A stretch of DNA of 64,000 bases, from assembly GCA_016214035.1 (NCBI GenBank), contig JACRPF010000019.1, positions 53,926 to 117,925 on the forward strand, in the 5' to 3' direction. The number at the start of each line of letters is the position of its first letter. The first letter of the stretch is position 1. Source of the stretch: Spirochaetota bacterium (lineage in GTDB: Bacteria; Spirochaetota; Brachyspiria; Brachyspirales; JACRPF01). The notes under the pieces were generated by a model. The model worked only from the letters and a program-made list of their open reading frames with translations. It had not been told where the DNA came from and ran no database searches. Both the position numbers and the translations under genes were made by a program. Below, piece after piece: positions 1 through 9,598 of the stretch.

Positions 1-3
1 GAG

Positions 4-1149
4 GTGCTGCTCCAGGAAAACGCTTCGCTCAGGAAGGAACACGAAACCGACGCGCAGAAGATACAATGGAAGGAAGCGGATGAGCAGCGTTCGCGCGAGA
101 TGTTCCAGTCGCTCGCGTCGCAGGTATTGCAGGCAAATGCGTCGCAGTTCATGAACCAGTCGAAGGAACAGATAGAGCTTTTCCTCAAGCAGATGCAGGG
201 CGGGCTTACACTCCACCGCTCGGAGATAACCAATATCATACAGCCGCTCAGCAAGGGCATCGGCGAACTCGACAAGCAGGTACGCGAGCTTGAACAGAAA
301 CGCGAAGGCGCGTATCAGGGTATGTCCGAACAGCTTGTGGGATTGTCGCGTGCACAGCATGAACTCCAGGTTGCGGCGTCATCGCTAACGAGCGCGCTCA
401 GGTCGTCCGGTGCGGCGCGCGGAAAGTGGGGCGAGATGCAGCTTCGGCGGCTCGTGGAGATGGCGGGACTTCAGGAGCATGTGGACTTCGAGGAACAGAC
501 CACCGGCGACGACGGCGGACGGCCTGACATGATAATACGCATGCCGCAGGAAGGCATCGTGCCGGTGGACGCGAAAGCGCCCATGGAGGCATTCCTCGAC
601 GCCGTGGGCAAGGACGATGCGTACGCAAAGGGAAAGATCGCCGAGCACGCGCGCGCACTCAGAAGCCATGTGCAGCAGCTTTCGAAGAAATCATACTGGG
701 AACAGTTCAAGGTGGCGCCCCGCTTCGTCATCATGCTCATCCCCTATGACGCGGGGCTCCACGCCGCGTTCGAGGCGGACGGAACGCTCTACGATTACGC
801 GCTTGAGAACCATGTCATCATCGCTTCGCCGGCGACACTCCTCGCGCTCCTCAAAGTGATATCGTACGGCTGGCTGCAGCTGACCCTGTCGAAGAATGCC
901 GAGGAGATATCGCGTCACGGACGGGAGCTCTTCGACCGTGTGGCGCTTTTCATAAAACATTTCGCCTCCGTGGGCGAGAACCTCGACAAGGCGGTTGAGT
1001 TCTACAACAAAGCGGTGGGCTCTTACGAGACGCGCGTGCTCCCCGCCGGAAAGCGGATGAAGGAACTCGACGCGGGCACCGGCGAACTTGCGGCGGTGGA
1101 AAAGATAGATACACGTCCCCGTGCGGTCACCGCCGGCGATGAAAAATAG
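4..1149 (+). CDS. rmuC: DNA recombination protein RmuC family, 5' end truncated by window edge
   Basis: Coiled-coil N-terminus followed by RmuC-like core (GKWGEMQLRRLVEMAGL...DMIIRMPQ...PVDAKAPMEAF...APRFVIMLIPYDAGL). Confidence 0.9.
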   Translation: MLLQENASLRKEHETDAQKIQWKEADEQRSREMFQSLASQVLQANASQFMNQSKEQIELFLKQMQGGLTLHRSEITNIIQPLSKGIGELDKQVRELEQKREGAYQGMSEQLVGLSRAQHELQVAASSLTSALRSSGAARGKWGEMQLRRLVEMAGLQEHVDFEEQTTGDDGGRPDMIIRMPQEGIVPVDAKAPMEAFLDAVGKDDAYAKGKIAEHARALRSHVQQLSKKSYWEQFKVAPRFVIMLIPYDAGLHAAFEADGTLYDYALENHVIIASPATLLALLKVISYGWLQLTLSKNAEEISRHGRELFDRVALFIKHFASVGENLDKAVEFYNKAVGSYETRVLPAGKRMKELDAGTGELAAVEKIDTRPRAVTAGDEK

Positions 1150-2128
1150 CCGTATGCCGAAAGAAAAAGCACCGGCCGATACCGCGAATAAGATCATTGT
1201 CGGCGTAAGCGCGTGTCTTCTGGGCGAAAAGGTCCGCTTTGACGGCGGGCACAAGCACGACCGTTATATCACCGATACGCTCGGCAATTATTTCTCATTT
1301 GTGGGCGTCTGCCCCGAAGTGGAAAGCGGCATGAGCATACCGCGCGAGTCCATGCGTCTTGAAGGGAACCCCGCGGAGCCGCGTCTGGTGACCGGAAAAT
1401 CGCGCATTGATAAGACCGATCAGATGCAGTCGTTCTGTCGACGCAGGGTAAAGGAACTTGCCGCTGAAGACCTCTGCGGTTTTATCTTTAAAAAGGATTC
1501 TCCGAGCTCGGGACTGTACCGGGTTAAGGTATATGTGAACGGTTCTCCGTCGGCGGCGGGGAGCGGGCTGTTCGCCGCCGCTTTCGTGAAAGCGTTCCCG
1601 CTGATGCCCGTTGAAGAGGAGGGCCGGCTGAACGACCCCGATATCCGCGAGAACTTCATCGAGCGCGTATTCGGATACCGCCGTTTAAAAAACATGCTGG
1701 AGCGCGGCCCCACGGCAGGCAGGCTGGTAACATTTCATACGGCACATAAACTCCAGATGATGGCTCACAGCAATGTGCTCTATCGCTCCATGGGCGCGCT
1801 GGTGGCGCACGTCAAGGGGAGAAAGCTTGCCGAAGTTTTGTCGGAATATGAGACGATGTATATGCACACACTTGCTCAGCCGGCAACGGTAAAAAAGAAC
1901 ACGAACGTGCTGATGCATATCATGGGATACTTCAAGAAAGTTTTGAGCGCCGGAGAAAAAGCCGAGCTGCTCGATGTCATCGATGACTATCACGCCCGGC
2001 TCGTACCGCTCGTCGTGCCCATGACGCTGCTCAGGCATTACATTCGGAAATTCGACGACCATTATCTTGCCGGACAGACCTATCTTGCACCGCATCCCGC
2101 CGAGCTTATGCTTCGCAATCATGTGTGA
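1139..2128 (+). CDS. DUF523 + DUF1722 (YbgA-like) fusion protein
   Basis: IIVGVSACLLGEKVRFDGGHK...CPEVESGM (DUF523) followed by DUF1722-like C-terminus (LVTFHTAHKLQMMAHS...); ATG overlaps the end of rmuC. Confidence 0.85.
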   Translation: MKNSRMPKEKAPADTANKIIVGVSACLLGEKVRFDGGHKHDRYITDTLGNYFSFVGVCPEVESGMSIPRESMRLEGNPAEPRLVTGKSRIDKTDQMQSFCRRRVKELAAEDLCGFIFKKDSPSSGLYRVKVYVNGSPSAAGSGLFAAAFVKAFPLMPVEEEGRLNDPDIRENFIERVFGYRRLKNMLERGPTAGRLVTFHTAHKLQMMAHSNVLYRSMGALVAHVKGRKLAEVLSEYETMYMHTLAQPATVKKNTNVLMHIMGYFKKVLSAGEKAELLDVIDDYHARLVPLVVPMTLLRHYIRKFDDHYLAGQTYLAPHPAELMLRNHV

Positions 2129-2163
2129 TATAATGAAAAACGCTGCCGCAGGGGATTGGTGAC

Positions 2164-3474
2164 ATGGAACTGCTGACGATGACGCTCGCGCTTCCCGCTA
2201 CCGTGAAGATTGGTACGGTGTTTCTGCTGATACTGGTGTTCAACCGCGTCGGCATTCCGCTCTCGTGGTCTATCGTCATCAACGCGGTTATCCTCGGTAT
2301 CTGGACCGACGGCGCTATTTCCGCAAGTCTCCGCTGGCAGCTGCAGGTCCTTTCCGGCGCCGAATCGATAATGCTTGCGCTTGCCATCGTGCTGCTCCTC
2401 TTCTTCACCGAGTCGCTCAATCAGAGCGGGCGGATGGAACGGACAATTCACTCGCTGAAAGCTACGTTTAAAAACCCGAAACTCCTCTTAGCGGGGCTGC
2501 CCGCACTTGTTGGGCTCCTGCCCATGCCCGGCGGCGCTATTTTTTCTGCGCCGATGGTGGAATCACTTGACGACGGAAAGCTCATGCACGGCACGCTTAA
2601 GACCGCGGTGAACTACTGGTTCCGGCATATCTGGGAATACTGGTGGCCGCTCTATCCGGGCGTCATACTCGCGATGAAATATTCCGGTCTTCCCGTCCCG
2701 TTGTTCATCGCGATACAGGCGCCGCTGACACTTTTTGCCGTAACCGGCGGAACACTGTTCATCCTCAGCCACGTTAAGACACGTAAGGTTACGCTCACGC
2801 GGACACCTGTGTCCGGCGATGCGGCCGCCGCGCTCGTTCCCATCGGCATACTTGTCGCCTGCGCGCTCGCGGGATCATACATACTTCCGCGCTTCAGCAT
2901 CACCGGTTCGCTCGCAAGTCTCTGCGCCATGATATTCGGTCTCGTGCTCTCACTGTCAATCGTGTTCATCTCATCGCCTGCGTCGTTCCCCCGCTCGCTC
3001 GGTATCTTCAAAAAACAGCCGATATGGGATTTCGTCGTGCTCGTCATCGGTGTAACGCTCTTCTCCGCCGCGCTCAAGCGTCCGCTGTCATCCATTGATG
3101 TAACACTCGTGGGTGTCATGCGCGATGAGTTCATACGCTTCGGCATACCGCTCACGGCGGTGATGATAGCCGTGCCGTTCATATCCGGCATGGTGACCGG
3201 CGTGGCGATGGGATTCGTCGGCGCAAGTTTCCCGCTCGTCTTCGCGCTCATCGGCCCCCATCCGGTATTCCGCGACATCGCCGCGCTTACCGTGCTCGCC
3301 TACGGCTCGGGCTACATCGGCATGATGTTGTCGCCGATTCATATCTGCTTTGTGGTCACCAATGAATATTTCAAAAGCAATCTGCTGGCGGCATACCGGT
3401 ATGTGCTTCCGGCTGCCGGCGTCGTTGCACTCGGCGTCGCGGCGTGCACGATACTCTACCGGGGCATATTCTGA
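2164..3474 (+). CDS. DUF401-family multi-TM membrane protein
   Basis: Hydrophobic multi-spanning ORF with PMPGGAIFSAPMV motif; its stop overlaps the start of the downstream cbiM-like gene (TGATG). Confidence 0.75.
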   Translation: MELLTMTLALPATVKIGTVFLLILVFNRVGIPLSWSIVINAVILGIWTDGAISASLRWQLQVLSGAESIMLALAIVLLLFFTESLNQSGRMERTIHSLKATFKNPKLLLAGLPALVGLLPMPGGAIFSAPMVESLDDGKLMHGTLKTAVNYWFRHIWEYWWPLYPGVILAMKYSGLPVPLFIAIQAPLTLFAVTGGTLFILSHVKTRKVTLTRTPVSGDAAAALVPIGILVACALAGSYILPRFSITGSLASLCAMIFGLVLSLSIVFISSPASFPRSLGIFKKQPIWDFVVLVIGVTLFSAALKRPLSSIDVTLVGVMRDEFIRFGIPLTAVMIAVPFISGMVTGVAMGFVGASFPLVFALIGPHPVFRDIAALTVLAYGSGYIGMMLSPIHICFVVTNEYFKSNLLAAYRYVLPAAGVVALGVAACTILYRGIF

Positions 3475-4463
3475 TGCATATTCCCGATAATTATCTCAGT
3501 CCGCAGACATGCGCCGTGATGGGCGCAGTGATGGTGCCCGTGTGGACGGTGGCCGTAAAAAAAGTAAAAGAGGAACTCTCGCCGGAAAAGGTGCCTGTCA
3601 TCGGCATCCTCGCTGCGTTCTCGTTCCTCATCATGATGTTCAACATACCGCTTCCCGGCGGCACCACAGGCCATGCCGTCGGCGGCACGCTGGTGGCAAT
3701 CCTTGTGGGGCCATGGTCTGCATGCATCGCCGTTACCGTGGCGCTCCTGATTCAGGCGCTCTTCTTCGGTGACGGCGGCATACTGGCATTCGGCGCGAAT
3801 GCGTTCAACATGGCGTTCGTGCTGCCGTTCGTTGGTTTCTATCTTTTTGTATTGCTGAAAAAAATATTCAAAGGAAATACGGGCGCGTATATGTCGGCCT
3901 TTATCGCGTCATATGCCGGGCTCAATCTTGCGGCGTTCGCAACCGCCGTCGAGTTCGGGATTCAGCCGTTGTTTTTCAAGGATATAGCCGGTCTTCCAAT
4001 GTACTGCCCCTATGCGCTCAACATCTCTATTCCGGCGATGATGATACCGCATCTGCTCGCCGCGGGATTCGTAGAAGCAATCGCCACTGCCGGTGTTTAC
4101 GCCTATATCGCGCACGTTTCTCCCGGCATCATCTATGGCAGGAACGAACCCGTAAAAATTCCGCCGTTATACGCGCTCATACTCATCATGGCCGCGCTCG
4201 CTCCGCTCGGTCTTCTTGCCGCGGGAACGGCCTGGGGCGAATGGGGCGCTGATGAAATAAAGAGACTCACCGGCTATATCCCGCAGGCGATGGGTAAAGG
4301 TTTTTCTTTCAACGCGCTTTTCCCGGACTACACGGTCCCCGGCGTCAAACATGATATCCTCGCGTACATCATCTCGGCGCTGTTCGGAGCCGCAGTGCTG
4401 ATGGTCCTGTTCAAACTGATCGCGGGACTGGTAACGGCGAGAGCGCACCGCGCCAAAAAATAA
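3474..4463 (+). CDS. cbiM: Cobalt/nickel ECF transporter S-component CbiM/NikM, with extended C-terminus
   Basis: N-terminal MHIPDNYLSPQTCAVMGAVMVPVW typical of CbiM; start set to MHIP rather than the longer ORF; C-terminal extension resembles a CbiN/PDGLE-type region. Confidence 0.88.
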   Translation: MHIPDNYLSPQTCAVMGAVMVPVWTVAVKKVKEELSPEKVPVIGILAAFSFLIMMFNIPLPGGTTGHAVGGTLVAILVGPWSACIAVTVALLIQALFFGDGGILAFGANAFNMAFVLPFVGFYLFVLLKKIFKGNTGAYMSAFIASYAGLNLAAFATAVEFGIQPLFFKDIAGLPMYCPYALNISIPAMMIPHLLAAGFVEAIATAGVYAYIAHVSPGIIYGRNEPVKIPPLYALILIMAALAPLGLLAAGTAWGEWGADEIKRLTGYIPQAMGKGFSFNALFPDYTVPGVKHDILAYIISALFGAAVLMVLFKLIAGLVTARAHRAKK

Positions 4464-4570
4464 AGCGTATCGTACCGGTACACGCCGTCTCGTATTCATT
4501 CTGAACGGAACGTATCTGCCGGTGCATGTATCGTCTTGCATCTGTATGCGTCCGTGATTACCTTATAAGG

Positions 4571-5350
4571 ATGAATGAAGAAAAACACAGCGATATTTTC
4601 CCGCCTGATCACCGTCTTAGCAAAGCTCAACGGCGGTCACGGATGTGTTCTCGCGGATATAGTACGGCGGCGTGCTCCATCTTCACGATAATACTGCTGG
4701 TGACAATGCCCGGCCGGCCGTTCGGCTATTCGTTCAACGCGTATAATGAGATGATCGGTGCCGGAAAACTGACGGTGATACCGGCCACATATTTTTCATT
4801 GACGCCGTCATTCGAGGCTTCGGCTGAATTCGTCATCGGTTACGGCATTACCCCCGCGTTCGATCTGTTCGCGGACATCGTCACATTCACCTACGCGCCG
4901 GAATTGCGCTGTTCGCAGGTATGGATCATGCCGCGCTTCGACCTCGGCTGGAATAACATTGCGGCGCTGCAGATAATGTTTGAAAACGAAGTGCCGGGAT
5001 TCAGTGTGTCGATTGCACCGCAATATCATTTCTTTTATGAGAACGATATCGTCTTCATCGAGTTCAATGCGATAGTCACCGTTCCGGTTTCCGCTCCCGC
5101 CGATACCGTCGTCGAGGCGATTGTCGCGCCGGGGTGGAAAGTCAGTAAAAATGCGCTGCACCTGTTCCTGGAACTGGATCCCTCATATACATTCGGCAGC
5201 CGGTTTGAGGTAACGCTCTTGCCCGGCATGTGCATCTGTTTTGCGCGCAACACGCATCAGATCTGCGTCGGCATACCGTTCAGTGATATCACCTCGGGAA
5301 CGCTGAACATGGGTGTGAGCATCTGGTATGCAGGAACGTTCAGGCTGTGA
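4571..5350 (+). CDS. Exported, outer-membrane-barrel-like hypothetical protein inside the metal transporter operon
   Basis: Hydrophobic signal-like segment (CSIFTIILLVTMPGRPFGYSFN) followed by alternating amphipathic strands; collinear between cbiM and cbiQ. Confidence 0.55.
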   Translation: MNEEKHSDIFPPDHRLSKAQRRSRMCSRGYSTAACSIFTIILLVTMPGRPFGYSFNAYNEMIGAGKLTVIPATYFSLTPSFEASAEFVIGYGITPAFDLFADIVTFTYAPELRCSQVWIMPRFDLGWNNIAALQIMFENEVPGFSVSIAPQYHFFYENDIVFIEFNAIVTVPVSAPADTVVEAIVAPGWKVSKNALHLFLELDPSYTFGSRFEVTLLPGMCICFARNTHQICVGIPFSDITSGTLNMGVSIWYAGTFRL

Positions 5351-5423
5351 GCCGGCATGCCGCCGAACCTTATGCAGGAAAATCATGTTGTATAATTACA
5401 CGCTTTTGATAAGATGACGGGTT

Positions 5424-6242
5424 ATGAGCGGTAAAAAATATCATCCTGCCGTGCCCGATTGGCTGCTCTGCGATGAGCGCTACCAGCCGCGCAGTGACCA
5501 TGCCGTTTACATCGAAAAGACGATACTCGGCATACTCGGCGTGCTTGCGCGCATGCGTCACAATACGCGGGACACCGTCGGCGTGCTCGGGCGCGTCGAT
5601 CCGGTGATAAAACTCGGCGGCGCCGTTGTAGTGGTGCTGCTGGTGTCGCTTTCACGAAATATACTCTTCGTCACCTGTGTCGCAACTGCGGCTCTGTTCG
5701 CGCTCAGCACCCTGCGCGCGGGAACAATTGCCGCGGTACTCGCGGTGAGCGGCGCTGCGGCGCTGGTAACCGGCATCATCACGGCGCCGGTGATGGTCAT
5801 GGGTAATCACGAAAACGGACTGCTCCTCTGTGCGAAGGTAGGCGTATGCGCGTGCATCGTCAACATGCTCGCATACACCGCCACATGGCACCGGATGACG
5901 GCGGCGCTGAAGATGCTGTTCATATCCGATATTTTCATCCTCATCTTCGATATCGCGATGAAATATATTTTCATCCTTGGCGAGTTCTCGCTTTCGATGC
6001 TCTATGCGCTTAAACTACGCTCCGTGGGAAAGAACGACCGTAAGCATCATTCCGTGTCGCATATGGCGGGCGCGCTTTTTCTGAAATCCAAGGAGATGGC
6101 GGAGGATATGTATGCGGCGATGGTCTGCCGCGGTTTTGACGGCACCTACACCCGCCGCACGCGCATGAAGTTCACGTTCATCGACGGCATCTATTCTGCA
6201 GTGCATCTGGTCATCATCGTTTGTTTCGTGACGTTCCGGTAA
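5424..6242 (+). CDS. cbiQ: ECF transporter transmembrane component CbiQ
   Basis: CbiQ-like membrane protein (LGRVDPVIKLGGAVVVVLLVSLSRN...MVCRGFDGTY); adjacent to cbiO. Confidence 0.85.
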   Translation: MSGKKYHPAVPDWLLCDERYQPRSDHAVYIEKTILGILGVLARMRHNTRDTVGVLGRVDPVIKLGGAVVVVLLVSLSRNILFVTCVATAALFALSTLRAGTIAAVLAVSGAAALVTGIITAPVMVMGNHENGLLLCAKVGVCACIVNMLAYTATWHRMTAALKMLFISDIFILIFDIAMKYIFILGEFSLSMLYALKLRSVGKNDRKHHSVSHMAGALFLKSKEMAEDMYAAMVCRGFDGTYTRRTRMKFTFIDGIYSAVHLVIIVCFVTFR

Positions 6243-6265
6243 TCGAGATGATAAAAAAGGAAACC

Positions 6266-6997
6266 ATGGGCAGCATTGTTCTTGACAACATACAGTATGC
6301 GTACGGCGAATACCGGGGGCTTGACGGCGTTTCAGCATCGATTAACGCGGGCGCATCTGTTGCCGTCATCGGACCCAACGGGAGCGGAAAGTCTACGCTT
6401 TTGAAGATCATCAACGGACTGCTCGTACCTTCGGGCGGCACGTACACGTTCGACGGCGAACGCATCGACGGACGTTTTCTGAAAGATGCGAAGCGCGCAA
6501 AACGGTTTCACCAGCGCATCGGTTTTGTGTTCCAGAATTCCGACACGCAGCTGTTCTCGCCGACGGTTTACGAGGAGATCGCTTTCGGTCCACGGCAGAT
6601 GGGGCTTTCCGACGACGAGGTGCACAAGCGCGTACTCGACTGCCTGTCGCTCCTTGCCATTGACCGGCTGAAACACCGCGAGCCGCATCACCTGAGCGAG
6701 GGTGAAAAGAAAAAGGTTGCCATCGCCGCGGTGCTTTCGCTCAACCCCGAGGTGCTGGTACTCGACGAGCCGATGGACGGGCTTGACCCGAAAACAAAAG
6801 GCGCCGTGCGCGAGGTGCTCATCACGCTCAACCGCTCCGGCAAGTGCATCATCGGCGCCACGCATGAGTTTGACTATGTGAAAGGCGTTTTCAGCCGTGC
6901 GCTCGTACTTTCCGGCGAACACACGGTGGTGCGTGAGGGTAATTTCGAAACCATAGTACGTAACCGCGCTTTTCTGCGGCGGCATAATATTCTCTGA
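6266..6997 (+). CDS. cbiO: ECF transporter ATP-binding protein CbiO
   Basis: Walker A GPNGSGKST, Q-loop, LSEGEKKKVAIA signature, Walker B VLVLDEPMDGLDP; AAAAAGGA Shine-Dalgarno upstream of ATG 6266. Confidence 0.92.
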   Translation: MGSIVLDNIQYAYGEYRGLDGVSASINAGASVAVIGPNGSGKSTLLKIINGLLVPSGGTYTFDGERIDGRFLKDAKRAKRFHQRIGFVFQNSDTQLFSPTVYEEIAFGPRQMGLSDDEVHKRVLDCLSLLAIDRLKHREPHHLSEGEKKKVAIAAVLSLNPEVLVLDEPMDGLDPKTKGAVREVLITLNRSGKCIIGATHEFDYVKGVFSRALVLSGEHTVVREGNFETIVRNRAFLRRHNIL

Positions 6998-7018
6998 AAA
7001 AAAAGAGGAATAACGACC

Positions 7019-7411
7019 ATGCTGAAAGAGATTAAAAATGTCACACCGACGGGCAGCGGACGTGTGCGGCAATGGTATACCGACGAATATTTTGATGTGT
7101 ACATCTGGTATGACGACCGTGTCGAAAAAATCATCTACGGCTTTCAATTATGCTACGACACCTACGGCGACGAGCAGTCGCTGACATGGAAAAAGGATTC
7201 CGGGTTCACGCACAGCGTCATCGACAACGGTGATGAGTCGTACTCGATGTCAAAGGCTCAGATAATGATACCGGACGGCATATTCCCCTACCGCAAGGTC
7301 ATCGATGAGTTCCTCAACCGCATCGACATCAATGACAGAGTCAATAAAGACGTTTTGATTTTCGTGTACGATAAAATGCTTGAATATGTGAACGCGCTCG
7401 AGAAAGCGTAG
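7019..7411 (+). CDS. Hypothetical protein
   Basis: 130-aa ORF closely following cbiO; same strand. Confidence 0.6.
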   Translation: MLKEIKNVTPTGSGRVRQWYTDEYFDVYIWYDDRVEKIIYGFQLCYDTYGDEQSLTWKKDSGFTHSVIDNGDESYSMSKAQIMIPDGIFPYRKVIDEFLNRIDINDRVNKDVLIFVYDKMLEYVNALEKA

Positions 7412-7428
7412 CGCCGGAACACCGGACG

Positions 7429-8121
7429 CTAATCGGCGACATACCCCCTGATAAGCGCTTTGACCTCCGCCCGTACTCTCGTCCCCGCACAATATTCCCG
7501 GTACATCGACATGATCCCGATGATGCGTTGGTTGCTGTTCATATTCAAAACGGCGGCGTACGGATCCAGAAGTGTTTGCCGTGATTGAACGATATAATTC
7601 AGATGCCATAATGCGTCACCGGTCTGATATGCCGCCTGGTGTGCCGCAAACGCATTGGTCATGCGGGTTTCTATCGCGCTGCATTGCCGATCGTACTCAT
7701 TCGTCATGCCGTTCTGTTTCGCCGCGATGGCCTTCCGGACGTCACCGGCTATGTTGGACATTTTAGCGCTTAGCAGATTATCCGCAAGGATATCCGCAAG
7801 CGCATCGGAATCATTTTTCGGCAATGTGTACACCCGCATATAGTTCATGAAATAACCGAGACGCACTGCCGCTTTCTCCCGGTTCGTCATTCCGGTCATT
7901 GCGCCGCTGAGAAACGTGTATTGGCTGGCCGACTGGTCATCAGAGAAGAGCGCCGATATTTTCCGTATCTCCGGGTCTGATATTTTCGGACGCGCTGAAA
8001 GGATGAAGTACAGGATGCCGACGGCAACTGCGGCGATTATCGCCAGTGCTATCAGCTTCTCGGGGGATACTGCATCGCGGGCAGCGAGCCGGGCGAATAT
8101 GTTCTTTTTTCCGTTTTTCAT
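7429..8121 (-). CDS. Hypothetical protein with one N-terminal TM helix
   Basis: LIALAIIAAVAVGILYFILSA TM segment; codon usage consistent with coding. Confidence 0.65.
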   Translation of the reverse strand: MKNGKKNIFARLAARDAVSPEKLIALAIIAAVAVGILYFILSARPKISDPEIRKISALFSDDQSASQYTFLSGAMTGMTNREKAAVRLGYFMNYMRVYTLPKNDSDALADILADNLLSAKMSNIAGDVRKAIAAKQNGMTNEYDRQCSAIETRMTNAFAAHQAAYQTGDALWHLNYIVQSRQTLLDPYAAVLNMNSNQRIIGIMSMYREYCAGTRVRAEVKALIRGYVAD

Positions 8122-8202
8122 ATATGGTATATTGTATGCCTATTATCCGGTTTCGCAAATGACTTCTGCTCACTGTATGCAATTCCAACTGAGGATACAA
8201 CC

Positions 8203-9549
8203 ATGATCAAGATCGTTTTTATCGGCGCCGGCAGCGGTTTCGGCGCAAAATCGTTTGTCGACATTCTGTCGTTCCCGGAACTCAGGGAATGCGAAGTGGT
8301 GCTCGTCGATGTGAATCCCACACACCTCGAGCCCGTTGCCGCGTTCTGCAGAAAAGCCGCCGAGGCGCAGCAGGCTAAAGTAAAGATAACGCTTGCCGAC
8401 AACTGGCGCAACGACGGTGTTCTCGACGGCGCACACTATGTGATCACATCGTTCGCGCAGGGCGGCCCCGCATATGTGGGCGTGCCGTATCATCACGAGA
8501 TAGCGATACCGGCGGAATACGGCATCTACCAGAATGTAGCCGACACCGCGGGCATGGGCGGCGTATTCCGGCTGCTGCGTACGCTGCCTGAACTTACCGC
8601 CATCGGCAGGGAAATGGAAAAACGTTCGCCGGGTTCGTATATGCTCAACTACGTGAACCCCATGTCTATGCTCACCCGTTCGCTCGTCATGCTCTGCCCG
8701 GGCATACACGTCATCGGCCTCTGTCATAACATACAGTACGGCATACGCGATGTCGCCCGCTTTCTCGGCGTACCGCACAAGGAACTCTGCTACCGTGCCG
8801 CCGGTGTCAACCACATGGACTGGTTTCTCACGATTGATTATCTCGACGGACGCAACGCCTATCCCGATCTCGTGAAGGCGATGGACAAAAGCCCCGTCAT
8901 GCGCGAACGTTTCCCCGTGCAGTGCGAACTGCTCACCCATTTCGGATACTGGACCACCGAATCATCGAAACACTGCGCGGAGTATCTGCCGTATTTCATG
9001 CCGCGTGAAACATCGCGCGCGTCGGTGAAAATCGATGTGCGGAAAACAACACCCGATGTGCCGGCAACCGCTGCGCGCTGGGGAAAAGAGTCCGACCTCG
9101 TGATGCAGACGGACGGACGCAAGCCCATGGACCTCGCCCGCTCGCATGAATACGGTATTCACATCATCCACGCGCTTGAAACGGATAATGTGTACCGCAT
9201 GAACATCAACGTCATCAACAATGGCGCCATCACAAATCTGCCGGACGACTACTGCGTTGAAGTGCCCTGCGTGGCGGACCGGACCGGCATTCATCCGACC
9301 ATGGTGGGGGAATTGCCGGTGCATCTGGCCGCGCTCTGCCGGGGCATGGCCGACATGCAGACACTTGCAAGTGAAGCGGCTGTGCGGCGCGATCTTACAC
9401 TTGCCTATCGCGCGTGTCTCGTCGACCCGCTCACGGCGGCAAGCGCCCCGCCGAAAGCCATATACGAATGCTTCACGAAACTCCTTGACGCCGAACGCCC
9501 GTGGCTTGAACCGTACTGGAACGATGCGCTCACAGCATTCCGTCACTGA
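8203..9549 (+). CDS. GH4-family alpha-galactosidase/galacturonase-like glycosidase
   Basis: N-terminal NAD-binding IVFIGAGSGFGAK, GLCHNIQ, AAGVNHMDWFL, NYVNPMS motifs. Confidence 0.88.
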   Translation: MIKIVFIGAGSGFGAKSFVDILSFPELRECEVVLVDVNPTHLEPVAAFCRKAAEAQQAKVKITLADNWRNDGVLDGAHYVITSFAQGGPAYVGVPYHHEIAIPAEYGIYQNVADTAGMGGVFRLLRTLPELTAIGREMEKRSPGSYMLNYVNPMSMLTRSLVMLCPGIHVIGLCHNIQYGIRDVARFLGVPHKELCYRAAGVNHMDWFLTIDYLDGRNAYPDLVKAMDKSPVMRERFPVQCELLTHFGYWTTESSKHCAEYLPYFMPRETSRASVKIDVRKTTPDVPATAARWGKESDLVMQTDGRKPMDLARSHEYGIHIIHALETDNVYRMNINVINNGAITNLPDDYCVEVPCVADRTGIHPTMVGELPVHLAALCRGMADMQTLASEAAVRRDLTLAYRACLVDPLTAASAPPKAIYECFTKLLDAERPWLEPYWNDALTAFRH

Positions 9550-9598
9550 GTATTTCTGCAGTTTGATGATATAGTGATAGAACGGCGAGGAGATTTCT

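Noticed and set aside
2129-3474. Cobalamin or nickel riboswitch upstream of the DUF401/cbiM genes
   Set aside because: Gap is about 35 nt and contains no recognisable B12-box or structured leader
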